Of a DNA stretch of 19,415 nucleotides, positions 12,101 through 19,415 are shown piece by piece. How positions within the stretch are numbered: the stretch's first letter is position 1; every line of letters starts with the position of its first letter. The notes below the pieces were generated by a model, which saw only the letters and a program-made list of their open reading frames with translations, was not told the DNA's origin and did no database searches. The translations under genes were made by a program, and so were the position numbers. Source of the DNA: an uncultured bacterium (GTDB lineage: Bacteria > Patescibacteriota > Gracilibacteria > Absconditabacterales > Absconditicoccaceae); the NCBI GenBank assembly GCA_937906635.1, contig CALCYP010000106.1, positions 1-19,415 of the forward strand, written 5' to 3'.

Positions 12101-12814
12101 ATGGAAATAAAAGAAGTATATCTGGACTTAAAAGAGTGACCACAGTATGCAAAGAAAAATAAGTCTGTTTTTAAGTTAGAAAGTGAGGCTTTCAAAGAGC
12201 CATTGAAATTCAAATTTGTTTATGATGATAGTGACCTAAACAATTTAAGGCTACAAGTAAAGAACTTGGAGAATAAATTAGCTAGTAAAGAAAAAGATAT
12301 AGATTTTCTAATGAAAAGTATTGAAAAATTAACTTATGAATTAAAGTGATTGAATAACAGATATGATAAATATGAAGAATATCATCTTTTAATAGATGAG
12401 ATTTTATCAGAAATTAAGACAAATCAAAACAAACAAGAAAAAGTTTCAGATAAACTAAATGAATATTACATACATCTAAATACACAATTAACAGATACAG
12501 CAAAGTACATTGCAAGACTAGAAAACCTAATAGCAGAGAGATGAGCTAAAATGTATGAGCAAACAGAGTTTATATCATGAAATGGAGTATATTATTATAA
12601 TACTGTACCAATATCTAGTTGAGAATACTTAGTTATTCAGACAACTACGATAGATGAGAGCAACGAGTATGTGCTGAATAGGGACAGCACAGAATACTTT
12701 AAGGTAAGTATTGATGATAAATGATATACTCCATTTTATCAATTAAAAGCCACTACTCCACTGGACAAACCAACAGCAACTGTCAAATTAACAATTTTAT
12801 TTTTTCCAATGTAG
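12101..12814 (+). CDS. 237-aa probable tail/baseplate appendage protein with central coiled coil
   Basis: The frame runs from ATG 12101 to TAG 12812, with TGA read as Gly. The first 45 residues alternate polar and hydrophobic residues (MEIKEVYLDLKEG then FKLESEAFK) and look like a beta domain. Residues of about 47-150 form a heptad-rich coiled coil with Leu and Ile at core positions and many Glu and Lys. Residues of about 150-237 are again beta-like and rich in Tyr and Thr, ending in TVKLTILFFPM. A beta head, a trimeric coiled-coil stalk and a beta tip are the plan of phage fibres and of BppU-like baseplate proteins. No specific family is recognised. The 63-base gap upstream holds no other gene. 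The start is inferred from the first ATG of the open frame. Confidence 0.75.
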
Positions 12815-12820
12815 AATATA

Positions 12821-13177
12821 ATGTATGTGTATGTAAGAGATGGTATGATAATTCATAAATCTGAACAGCCAAAACATGATGATTTTCTGAAATGATCCAA
12901 TGCAATAATAGTCGATTGCAAACCAACTGATAACTTAATAGTAGAGAATTGACAAATAAACATATATGAAAGGAGTAAACAATATATAGAAGACACTGAT
13001 AAATACCATCTGACTAAAGAAAACAATCTATTAAAAAAAGAGAATAAGAAATTAGAGACTATAGCAAATGCAAAAGTAACAAAAGAACTTGAATTAGAAA
13101 AAAAATGACAAGAAGCTAATAGTTATCAAAGAAATATTTATTTATTAAAAAATATGAGATGATCGCAACCTTTGTAA
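12821..13177 (+). CDS. 118-aa small protein with beta N-terminus and coiled coil, unknown
   Basis: The gene starts six bases after the previous stop. The N-terminal 55 residues are beta-like, starting MYVYVRDGMIIHKSEQ and continuing with a short Cys-containing strand. The remainder is helical and heptad-like, with many Lys and Glu, and ends SQPL. The head-then-coil build echoes that of the preceding gene, and the tight spacing suggests the two are made together as parts of one structure. No family is recognised. Its stop codon TAA shares a base with the next start, TAATG at 13175-13179, an arrangement that usually means translational coupling. Confidence 0.75.
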
Positions 13178-13506
13178 TGAATTGAAACTGGATGGAATTA
13201 CCAATAGATATTTGAATAGAAAAAGAAAAAATTGAGGATCGTATAATTAATAAGGAGAAATATACTGATTGATATGCTGCTCTGTATGATAGTCTATGTA
13301 TCACAGCAGATGAAGATAATGCATGACCTGTATTGATTTCAGATTATACTGAATCTAATCAAACTAATGATTGAACAAGAGCTGATTTTATAGAGTTAAA
13401 TCCAAAAGGAGAGATACAGCTACCACGATCTAAATCTATACAGGCTTTGAATAGGCCAATGGTGCAAGGAGCATCATGAGATGTGTTAAAAGTAATTGCA
13501 AGATAG
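13177..13506 (+). CDS. 109-aa protein of unknown function in the tail cluster
   Basis: The start codon overlaps the preceding stop by one base. The protein begins MNGNWMELPIDIGIEKEKI and is mostly soluble and mixed in composition. It contains an acidic central part with ADEDNAG and a Gly/Asp-containing C-terminus QGASGDVLKVIAR. TGA-encoded Gly residues lie at positions 3, 13 and others. No membrane segment, signal peptide or known motif is visible. Context suggests a tail or baseplate part, because the genes on both sides look like appendage proteins and the gaps are small. The final phrase, a Gly-Asp turn followed by a strand, recalls the wording at the ends of phage fibre head domains, which is weak evidence. 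Confidence 0.72.
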
Positions 13507-13528
13507 TTTTATTCTTAAATAAAATACA

Positions 13529-14224
13529 ATGACAGTAAGAATAAAAGAGTGAGATAAGAACGAGACCTGATGAACAGGGATAGAAGTTACTGACAACAAA
13601 GTAATAAACCTAATTTTGAGGTCTCTAAACAATTTAATTAAAGTAAATGCCAATAATGAAGTCTATACAGACTTACAATTGGACAATAATTTATCATCTG
13701 GTGATACTCTACCAGTATGAGTAACAGTATGAAGAGTATTACAAGCTAATGGACGACCTACTACAGGAACTATGATAAGTGCTAAAACTACGAGTGGGAA
13801 TTTGATAACACTACTATATGGAGACAATACAAGACTATATATAGATAGTGGAACATGAACTCGGAAAGAATTTTATCAAAAGCCAGAAGTAGATACTCTG
13901 ATAACTAATTTGAGTAATAGTATAAGTGAAGTAGGTTTCAGTGGAAGTTATGAAGACCTATCTGATACTCCATGAGTATGTGAAATAACAGTACAACTCG
14001 TAGACTTAAACTATATATGAACTGCTACCAAAGTATGAGACTTGGTAGATGGAGCTACTATAATATGACATAGTAATGGTCTACAAGGTCTACAATGACT
14101 AAGTATAGCATGAACAAGTTATAGTGTAGTGAATGGAATAGATGCATTAGATAATTGGACACATTTTTATGGTATCTATAAAGAATGATATGGAGTAATT
14201 ATTTATAGTTTTAACAATAATTAA
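13529..14224 (+). CDS. 231-aa tail-fibre-like protein, paralogue of the next gene
   Basis: The first 130 residues align along their length with those of the next gene: MTVRIKEG, ETGGTGIEV, NEVYTDLQL, LPVGVTVGRVLQ and PEVDTLITNLSNS have direct counterparts there. GGTGI followed by a strand is common in phage fibre repeats. After residue 130 the two diverge; this one has a Gly-rich beta C-terminus ending in GVIIYSFNNN. At DNA level 26 bases (13655-13680) are identical to 14353-14378. I infer that one gene arose by duplication and that the shared N-terminus docks both onto the same tail site. The start is ATG 13529 in the context taaaatacaATG, 22 bases after the previous stop. Confidence 0.82.
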
Positions 14225-14226
14225 AC

Positions 14227-15969
14227 ATGCCAGTAAGAATAGTAGAATGAAAGTTGCCTTACACATGATGAACTGGAATAGAGATAGATACAAACAAAGT
14301 AATATCTCTATTGCTGAGAGATGAAAACAACTTGATAATGGTAAATGATGACAATGAAGTCTATACAGACTTACAATTAGAGAGTGGTCTAACTCCAAGC
14401 TCCAGTTTCCCTGTATGAGTAACTGTATGAAAAGTATTGCAGAGTGACTGATGGACAAAGAGTGGTCTAATACTTAATTGGAAAACAACATCATGAGACT
14501 ATGCAAGATGGATATATGCTAATGATGGAGAAATATATTTCGATAAAGGGACATGAACACGAAATCAAGTATATTATTCATCGGAAGTAGATACATTATT
14601 AACTAATTTGAGAAACGAAGTATATGAATATTTCATTAGATGGTCTGACTTTGAACGAGATGAACAGAACACAGCAAATATAACACTAAGTCTGACAACA
14701 AAAACAACACCAGTAGATGACTTCGTAGTAAATGCACCAAGCACAGTAGAAGTATGACAAGAATATGTATTGAGAGTAATAAGTAATGAAACAGCATATG
14801 TAATGACACTATGACAATGAATAGTCAACCCTAACCAAGTAGATATTAACTTACATACACATACAGCAGATACATATGTATTTTTGGCATTAGATGATGG
14901 AACATTGGAATTGCAACCAATAGTAACTGCATGAGCAGTCCCTAATGACTGAACATTAACTATCCAAAAGAACTGAACAACAGTACAAACATTTACTGCT
15001 AACCAAGCAACAAATGTGACAGCAAATATAACAGTCCCAACAGTAGTAGATAATTTAACTACTCAAGACTCATCAAATAGTCTATCCGCTAACCAATGAT
15101 ATGTATTAAAATGACTGATAGACGACCTATCTGCTTTATGAAAATTTTTGAGCACTCGGGACAGCACAACAGGACAACCAATAAGTTTCCCATACTCTAC
15201 TCCTTATGCATATAGCACAGGAGACTATTTTTTGATAAAGACTGTAAGCACTGCTACTCCACCAGTAAACTATAAACCAACAGGAAGTAGCTATACTTGA
15301 ACAGCATCTACAACAACAGAGACAGAAGAAGTAGAAGTATGAGATATATATATCTATGACTGAACTACTTGGCTATATCAGTCTAACCACTGAAAGACAG
15401 TAACATTTGCTAATATAGCAGGTCAACCATCTGATAACACTAATTTAGCAACAGCACTAAATGCTAAACAAGATACTCTAACGGCTGGAAGTAATATATC
15501 AATAAGTGGAAGCACTATCTCTGCTACAGATACAACATATAGTCAAGCAACAAGTAGCACTCTATGACTTGTAAAGCTCTGAAATGATACAGCAATAAGT
15601 GAAGCTCTACAAAGTCCAGGATGAGCGACAAACAAGACATATCCAGTACAAGTAAATAGTAGTGGACAGATGTGAGTAAATGTACCACGAGCAAACACAA
15701 CATACACAGCTGGAACCTGAATAAGTATAGACTGAAGTAATGCTATAAGTAATACTTGAGTAACTTCATTTAACTGAAGTACAGGAGCTATAACCTATAC
15801 AGCACCAACATATACAGCTGGAGACTGAATAGATATAACAAGTGGAGTAATAAGTAACACACAGATGGAAGTAGTCTGACCAATGACAGAAGCAGAATAT
15901 ACAGCACTCCCATCAAGTAAAAATACAGACTGAAAATTTTATATGATAACAGAATTACATAATGACTAA
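14227..15969 (+). CDS. 580-aa tail fibre protein
   Basis: The protein shares its N-terminal 130 residues with the preceding gene. It then continues as a series of beta-rich units typical of fibre shafts: DNLTTQDSSNSLSANQGYVL (about 278-297), LNAKQDTLTAGSNISI (about 413-428), TYTAGTGISIDGSNAISNT (about 494-512) and a second copy TYTAGDGIDITSGVISNT (about 534-551). These phrases recur in phage tail fibres and appendage proteins. The C-terminus MTEAEYTALPSSKNTDGKFY is a common short adapter at fibre ends. It probably forms a trimeric shaft. The next gene, which encodes the DGR target, starts inside its last codons (overlap 15962-15969), so the two are coupled, and the target may be the tip carried by this fibre; that link is inferred. 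Confidence 0.88.
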
Positions 15970-17575
15970 AAATGTAATAACCCACTGATACAAGAATGGA
16001 GTAAAGTATTATTTCGGTAGTGCTCAAAGTGATGTATATCTGACAGCGATATCGGACTTGAATGCGAAAGCTGGAAATACACAAATTACTCTGACTTGGA
16101 CAGACCCTACTGATGTAACTCTGAGTGGTGTAACATTAGCAAGGTTTGACCATTCTGTATTAGTAAGAAAAGTATGAAGTGCTCCAACAAGTGAAAGTGA
16201 CTGAACAATAGTCACGACAACAAACACAGCAGGAGCAAGTGTAAGCTATATAGATACAGGACTAACTAACTGAACAACATACTACTATAAAGTATTTTCT
16301 ACAGCAAGTAACAACAATGTAACAGATAGTAATACAGCAAGCACAGCACCACAAGAGTATAGATATATGACTCTGACAATAGATGAAAGCAATTCTGACC
16401 CATTGGCTTCTGTAGTATATAGTGATGATGCAAGTACTATGACTGTATGAAGTACTGCTTGGGACGAATTCTTTGGATATTATCCTTGTCTATTGGACAA
16501 GAATGGAAGTGAATATAAGATAGTAAAACACGACCTATCTACAAACTATGTAGACCGAACAAAAGATAAAGACAACAATGATATATCTGCTTATGTAAAT
16601 TGAACAAGTGGAGAATACAATGCTATGATAGCATTTCCAAGACTCTGACTAAAAATGAGTAAAAACTGAAACACGATAACTGTAAGTCTGACAGATAACC
16701 CAGATGCTTATAGTGAAGGTTATCACTATTTAGCTCATACAGACTGAGCAGTAGACATATGAAACATAGAAACTCAAACAGACGAACAAGATGCCTCAAA
16801 AAGAAAAGATACGATGTATATGTGAGCATATAAAGGAAGCACAAGGAGTATGACTATAAATGGAACAAGTCAAACTTGTCTATGTAGTAATGCTACAGGA
16901 AGTGCTCCAACAGTATCGCAGTCAAGACCAACGTTTAGAACTTATGCCAGAAATTATAGCAACTGATATAGTCAAGTATGATACTATCAACTGCTATTTA
17001 GACAAGTATTGTATCTATTCAAATATAAAAACTTGAATAGCCAAAGTGCTCTATGAAGATGATACTGTGACAAAACTTCATCGTGAAGTGCTGTAGCTTG
17101 TGGACTAACTAACACAAAAAATATGCTATGCTATGGTCTAACAACAAGCTGAACAGATACTACAAACAACAGAGTGGTATGCTTTGGTATAGAAGATATA
17201 TGGTGAAATATCTGGGAACGAATAGATGGTTTCAACATGAATAGTTATGTAGCATATACGAGCACAAATAGAAGTAATTGGGCTGATGATACAGCAAGCA
17301 ACTACTATAATATCTGAACAGCAACAAGCACAAATAATGCTTATATAACCAAAACACTATGAACAACTGCTGGAGGTTTCTTACCTACTGCTAATAGCTG
17401 ATGAAATGCTTCTACATACTACTGTGATAATTATTGGACGAGTAGTGGTCGGAGAGTTTTGATAGCGGGCGGTTATTGGTATGATGCGGACCGGGTGGGT
17501 GTCTTCTACCTGGCTTCGAATAATACTTCTTCTAATACTTATACCTATGTCGGCGGTCGCTTGATGTTTCTTTAG
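15962..17575 (+). CDS. 537-aa DGR target protein: FN3 domain plus C-type-lectin/FGE-like variable domain
   Basis: The protein starts inside the end of the fibre gene. Residues of about 30-125 have fibronectin type III character (ITLTWTDPTD, then YIDTGLTNGTTYYYKVFS). Residues of about 140-340 are beta-rich. From about 340 the sequence has the pattern of the formylglycine-generating-enzyme/C-type-lectin fold used by DGR targets, including EDIWGNIWERIDGFN near 420 and GGNASTYYCDNYWTSSG before the variable part. The last 41 residues (497-537) are encoded by the variable repeat: RRVLIAGGYWYDADRVGVFY, then a conserved SNNTSSNT and a variable end. Sixteen residues differ from the template reading. 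In known phages (BPP-1 Mtd) such a protein is the receptor-binding tip, and this is the inferred role. The enzyme activity of FGE is not implied. VR codons such as cgg, cgc, gcg and ggc are rare in the rest of the gene, an effect of adenine-directed mutation. Confidence 0.92.
17450..17568 (+). repeat. DGR variable repeat (VR)
   Basis: This 119-base stretch forms the 3' end of the target gene and aligns without gaps to 17781-17899. Twenty-five positions differ, and at each of them the template copy has A; no G, C or T of the template is changed. Replacements are to G (most), T and C. The first unmatched template non-A base downstream is at VR 17569. An alternative alignment with a 3-base gap near 17563 is possible for the last few bases. 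The block 17515-17539 is unchanged. Confidence 0.95.
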
Positions 17576-17586
17576 TTCTTAACTAA
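17572..17586 (+). other. Hairpin immediately downstream of VR
   Basis: TTAGTT (17572-17577) and AACTAA (17581-17586) form a perfect 6-bp inverted repeat around a CTT loop, starting four bases past the end of VR and containing the target's stop codon. In BPP-1 an inverted repeat just behind the initiation-of-mutagenic-homology site aids target recognition. This one is in the same place but is AT-rich, whereas the BPP-1 one is GC-rich. Confidence 0.5.
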
Positions 17587-17592
17587 GTATAA

Positions 17593-17751
17593 ATGAAAGT
17601 CGATATTATAATAGAATGTGATAATAGTCAAAAAGAGTATGTCTTATGACCATATGGGGAATGGGAACATCCTCCAGAAAATAATATAACCATCCATATC
17701 AAAGAAAAGGATGTGGAGCAAGAAATTATAGACGAAATAAACAAAAACTAA
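17593..17751 (+). CDS. 52-aa acidic protein between VR and TR, unknown
   Basis: The gene starts 17 bases after the target's stop codon and ends 29 bases before the template repeat. The protein has an N-terminal strand (MKVDIIIECDNSQKEYVL), a central GPYGEWEHPPENN, a second strand (ITIHIKE) and an acidic C-terminal helix. The single TGA falls in the LGPYG turn. The order target, small gene, TR, RT is that of the BPP-1 cassette, where the small gene is avd. However, Avd is a basic four-helix bundle of about 130 residues; this protein is less than half that size, acidic and partly beta, so it is not Avd. It may be a DGR accessory factor, a chaperone for the target or an unrelated small phage protein. 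Confidence 0.65.
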
Positions 17752-17761
17752 AATAAAACAT

Positions 17762-17970
17762 AGGTAACAAAACCGATATGAAAAAAGTTTTGAAAGCAGG
17801 CAGTAATTGGAATAATACAGACCAAGTAGGTGTCTTCTACCTGAATTCGAATAATACTTCTTCTAATACTAATACCAATATCGGCAGTCACTTAAAGATG
17901 TTTAAAAACTAAGTTTATGTATTCTGAGAATGAATATATAAGCAACTATAAAGCTGGTCTTTTGTTACCT
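17762..17970 (+). ncRNA. Predicted template RNA core, with TR bracketed by an 11-bp stem
   Basis: AGGTAACAAAA at 17762-17772 is perfectly complementary to TTTTGTTACCT at 17960-17970. These arms lie 8 bases before and 60 bases after the template repeat, so an RNA over this region could close into one large stem-loop holding TR. In studied DGRs the template RNA needs sequences on both sides of TR that fold and bind the reverse transcriptase. That this stem serves that end is inferred; its ends as a transcript are unknown. Confidence 0.45.
17781..17899 (+). repeat. DGR template repeat (TR)
   Basis: This is the donor copy of the variable repeat and is rich in A, with AAT codons in the phase of the target gene at the variable sites. 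Read in that phase it gives KKVLKAGSNWNNTDQVGVFY followed by LNSNNTSSNTNTNIGSHLK. It lies on the same strand as the reverse transcriptase, 158 bases upstream of that gene's start. The repeat begins right after an ATG (17778) and stays open to TAA 17910-17912, giving a 44-codon frame; whether this is translated is not known. Confidence 0.95.
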
Positions 17971-18057
17971 TACCTCTCGGTAAAACATAAAAACTTCTAA
18001 AGTGTGTTGGTAGGGAAACCGAAGGCTCACAAAAAGAAACATCTTAACTCAACAACA
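17913..18057 (+). other. Structured spacer between TR and the reverse transcriptase
   Basis: About 145 bases without a convincing gene. A 27-codon open frame (17917-18000) is present but shows no likeness to anything and is probably chance. The spacer contains the 3' arm of the TR-bracketing stem (17960-17970). It also holds a local stem-loop: TTGGT 18007-18011 with ACCGA 18018-18022 (one G-U pair), enclosed by GTGTG 18002-18006 with CTCAC 18026-18030 (one T-T mismatch). TAAAACATA occurs at 17754-17762 and again at 17981-17989. In BPP-1 a spacer of similar length and position is required for cDNA priming. Confidence 0.45.
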
Positions 18058-19116
18058 ATGAAAAGATACTGAAATATTTATGATAGAATATGTGACTTAG
18101 ATAATATCAAACTTGCTCATAAAATGGCAAAGAAATGAAAATGATATTATCAAGAAGTCAAAAAGGTCGATAAAAACATAGACCACTATTGTAAACAAAT
18201 TCAGAAAATGTTGAGAGATAAGACATATGACATACAACCAAACGACTATACACATTCTACTATAAAAGACTGACAGAAAGAAAGAGAATTAAGCAAACTG
18301 AAATACTATCCACATCGTATCATACAGCGAGCTATCATGCTACAATTAGAGCCGATATTTATGAGTGCGTTTTGTTATCATACTTGTGCGAGTCTGAAAG
18401 GAAGATGAATACATCATGCTCATAAACTAACAAGCAAATATGTGAAAGAAAATAGATATTGTTTAAAGATAGATATTAGAAAATTCTATCCAAGCATAAA
18501 CCACGAAAAACTTAAACATCTATTAACAAGAAAAATAAAATGCAAAGACACATTGGAATTACTGTGAAAAATAATAGATAGCAGTGGAGAAAAATGAGTA
18601 CCAATATGAAGCTATCTAAGTCAATATTTAGCGAACTACTATCTATCATATTTCGACCATCGGTTGAAAGAAAATAAACAATGTAAGTATGTAGTAAGAT
18701 ATATGGACGATATAATTATATTGGACGACGACAAAGAAAAACTACACAAGCTACTAAAAGAGATGAACGAATATCTAAAACAATTAGACTTGGAAATAAA
18801 AGACAACTATCAGATATTCCCAATAAAAGAGAGATGAATAGACTTTGTATGATATAGGTTTTTCGGGGAATATACATTGCTGAGAAAAGGGACTTGTAAA
18901 AAGTTCAAAAAAACAACAAAGACTAAACAGAATAACAAATGGCGGTGTAGTATAAATAGCTATGTATGATGGTTGCTGTGGTGTGATAGTTTCAGACTAT
19001 ATGAGAAATATATCAAACCACTGATAAACAAACTCAAATACTACTATGATAATATAATTAGATGACACAAAAACTACTTAAACAAACTGCTTAAAAAACA
19101 ATTTATAACTTACTAA
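18058..19116 (+). CDS. Diversity-generating retroelement reverse transcriptase, 352 aa
   Basis: The enzyme copies the template RNA into cDNA with errors at adenines; the cDNA then replaces the variable repeat. Group-II-like RT motifs are in order: SLKGRGIHHAHK (about 113-124), motif A LKIDIRKFYPSI with Asp139, motif B GVPIGSYLSQYLANYYL with SQ at 188-189, motif C YMDD at 215-218, then VGYRF near 264-268. The PIGSxxSQ form of motif B, in place of the QG form of most retroelement RTs, fits the DGR clade. Motif B Gly184 and the Gly of VGYRF are TGA codons. The size is normal for DGR RTs, which lack endonuclease and maturase domains. The C-terminal 80 residues are basic and helical and may bind RNA. 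The start ATG 18058 follows an ACAACA leader without Shine-Dalgarno and leaves room for the spacer upstream. Confidence 0.95.
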
Positions 19117-19124
19117 ACTACAAA

Positions 19125-19346
19125 ATGCAAAAGCGACGACAACACTTATCAAGTCCTGGAGTAATAATTAGCCTATTGGTAGCTATATTTTGATTTGGAG
19201 TGACACGATGAACTCTAAACAATAGGATAAATAGACTTGAGGACTTCCAAAAAGAGATAAATATGGTAGAGATACAGAGTACATTAGCAAGTATTCAGTC
19301 TGATATTTCTCGGATAAAACTATCTCTACAACAACTACAAAAGTAA
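19125..19346 (+). CDS. 73-aa membrane-anchored coiled-coil protein, unknown
   Basis: The gene begins eight bases after the reverse transcriptase stop. A basic N-terminus (MQKRRQHLS) is followed by one hydrophobic span (about 12-29, GVIISLLVAIFGFGV) and then a 40-residue helix with regular Leu/Ile spacing (NNRINRLEDFQKEI onward) ending LSLQQLQK. The positive-inside rule would put the N-terminus in the cytoplasm and the coil outside. One anchor plus an extracytoplasmic coil is the shape of i-spanins and of some haemolysin-XhlA-like phage proteins, so a lysis role is possible. It is not recognised as a DGR component. The Gly codon inside the membrane span is TGA. Confidence 0.7.
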
Positions 19347-19369
19347 TTTAATTATTAACCAAATAAAAG

Positions 19370-19415
19370 ATGGCAATATTGTTAATTTGATTACTAACAC
19401 AGCTACTCACAAGAC
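19370..19415 (+). CDS. Start of a hydrophobic protein (cut by the window end)
   Basis: ATG 19370 opens a frame that reads MAILLIGLLTQLLTR before the sequence ends. It is preceded by an AT-rich leader (accaaataaaagATG) like those of other genes here, 23 bases after the previous stop. The hydrophobic start could be a membrane segment or a signal peptide. If the neighbour is a lysis protein this could be a holin, but 15 residues do not decide it. Confidence 0.5.

Noticed and set aside
15700..15850. Short repeated units as a CRISPR or tandem DNA repeat
   Set aside because: The repeats (acatacacagctgga and similar) are protein-level fibre repeats in frame, without regular spacers.
17593..17751. 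Calling the small gene avd
   Set aside because: It is acidic, about 52 residues and partly beta, whereas Avd is a basic four-helix protein of about 130 residues.
17917..18000. 27-codon frame after TR as a gene
   Set aside because: It is too short, shows no family likeness and overlaps the predicted structured spacer of the DGR RNA.
75..19346. TGA read as tryptophan (code 4)
   Set aside because: It would put Trp in place of invariant Gly in Walker A, in methyltransferase motif I and in RT motif B; TGG is also in regular use.

Overview
The window reads as AT-rich phage DNA that uses genetic code 25, in which TGA encodes glycine. With TAA and TAG as the only stops, the plus strand becomes an almost gapless row of co-directional genes. 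In-frame TGA falls on invariant glycines of unrelated families: the helicase Walker A loop, motif I of the methyltransferase and motif B of the reverse transcriptase. TGG is used separately for tryptophan. Code 25 is known from Absconditabacteria (SR1) and Gracilibacteria, so the likely host is one of these CPR bacteria. The phage assignment rests on tail-fibre-like, CHAP-like and polyvalent (ejection-type) proteins. No capsid, terminase, integrase, tRNA or CRISPR array is visible here.

Layout: (1) Positions 1-50 hold the tail of an upstream gene. (2) Positions 75-11685 hold two large proteins: an 836-residue coiled-coil protein with a CHAP-like peptidase domain, and a 3024-residue protein that joins a long structural N-terminus, an N6-adenine methyltransferase (NPPY) and an SF2/SNF2-type helicase. 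The second resembles the architecture of virion-delivered anti-restriction proteins such as P1 DarB. (3) Positions 11686-11854 hold an intergenic region with three hairpins, two of which can re-pair in a mutually exclusive way. (4) Positions 11855-15969 hold a two-helix membrane protein and five proteins that look like tail appendage or fibre parts, two of them with paralogous N-termini. (5) Positions 15962-19116 hold a complete diversity-generating retroelement (DGR): a target protein with an FN3 domain and a C-type-lectin/FGE-like C-terminus ending in a variable repeat (VR), a 52-residue unknown protein, the template repeat (TR), a structured spacer and a reverse transcriptase with YMDD. VR and TR align without gaps over 119 nt with 25 differences, every one at a template adenine. 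(6) From 19125 to the end lie a small membrane/coiled-coil protein and the start of a hydrophobic protein, possibly lysis or envelope genes.

Taken together, the tail genes build an adhesion device whose tip is the DGR target. The reverse transcriptase copies TR with errors at adenines into the 3' end of the target gene, so the phage can vary its binding surface on its host. The giant protein probably enters the cell with the DNA and protects it. Most functions here are inferred from motifs read by eye; the recoding and the DGR are seen directly in the sequence.
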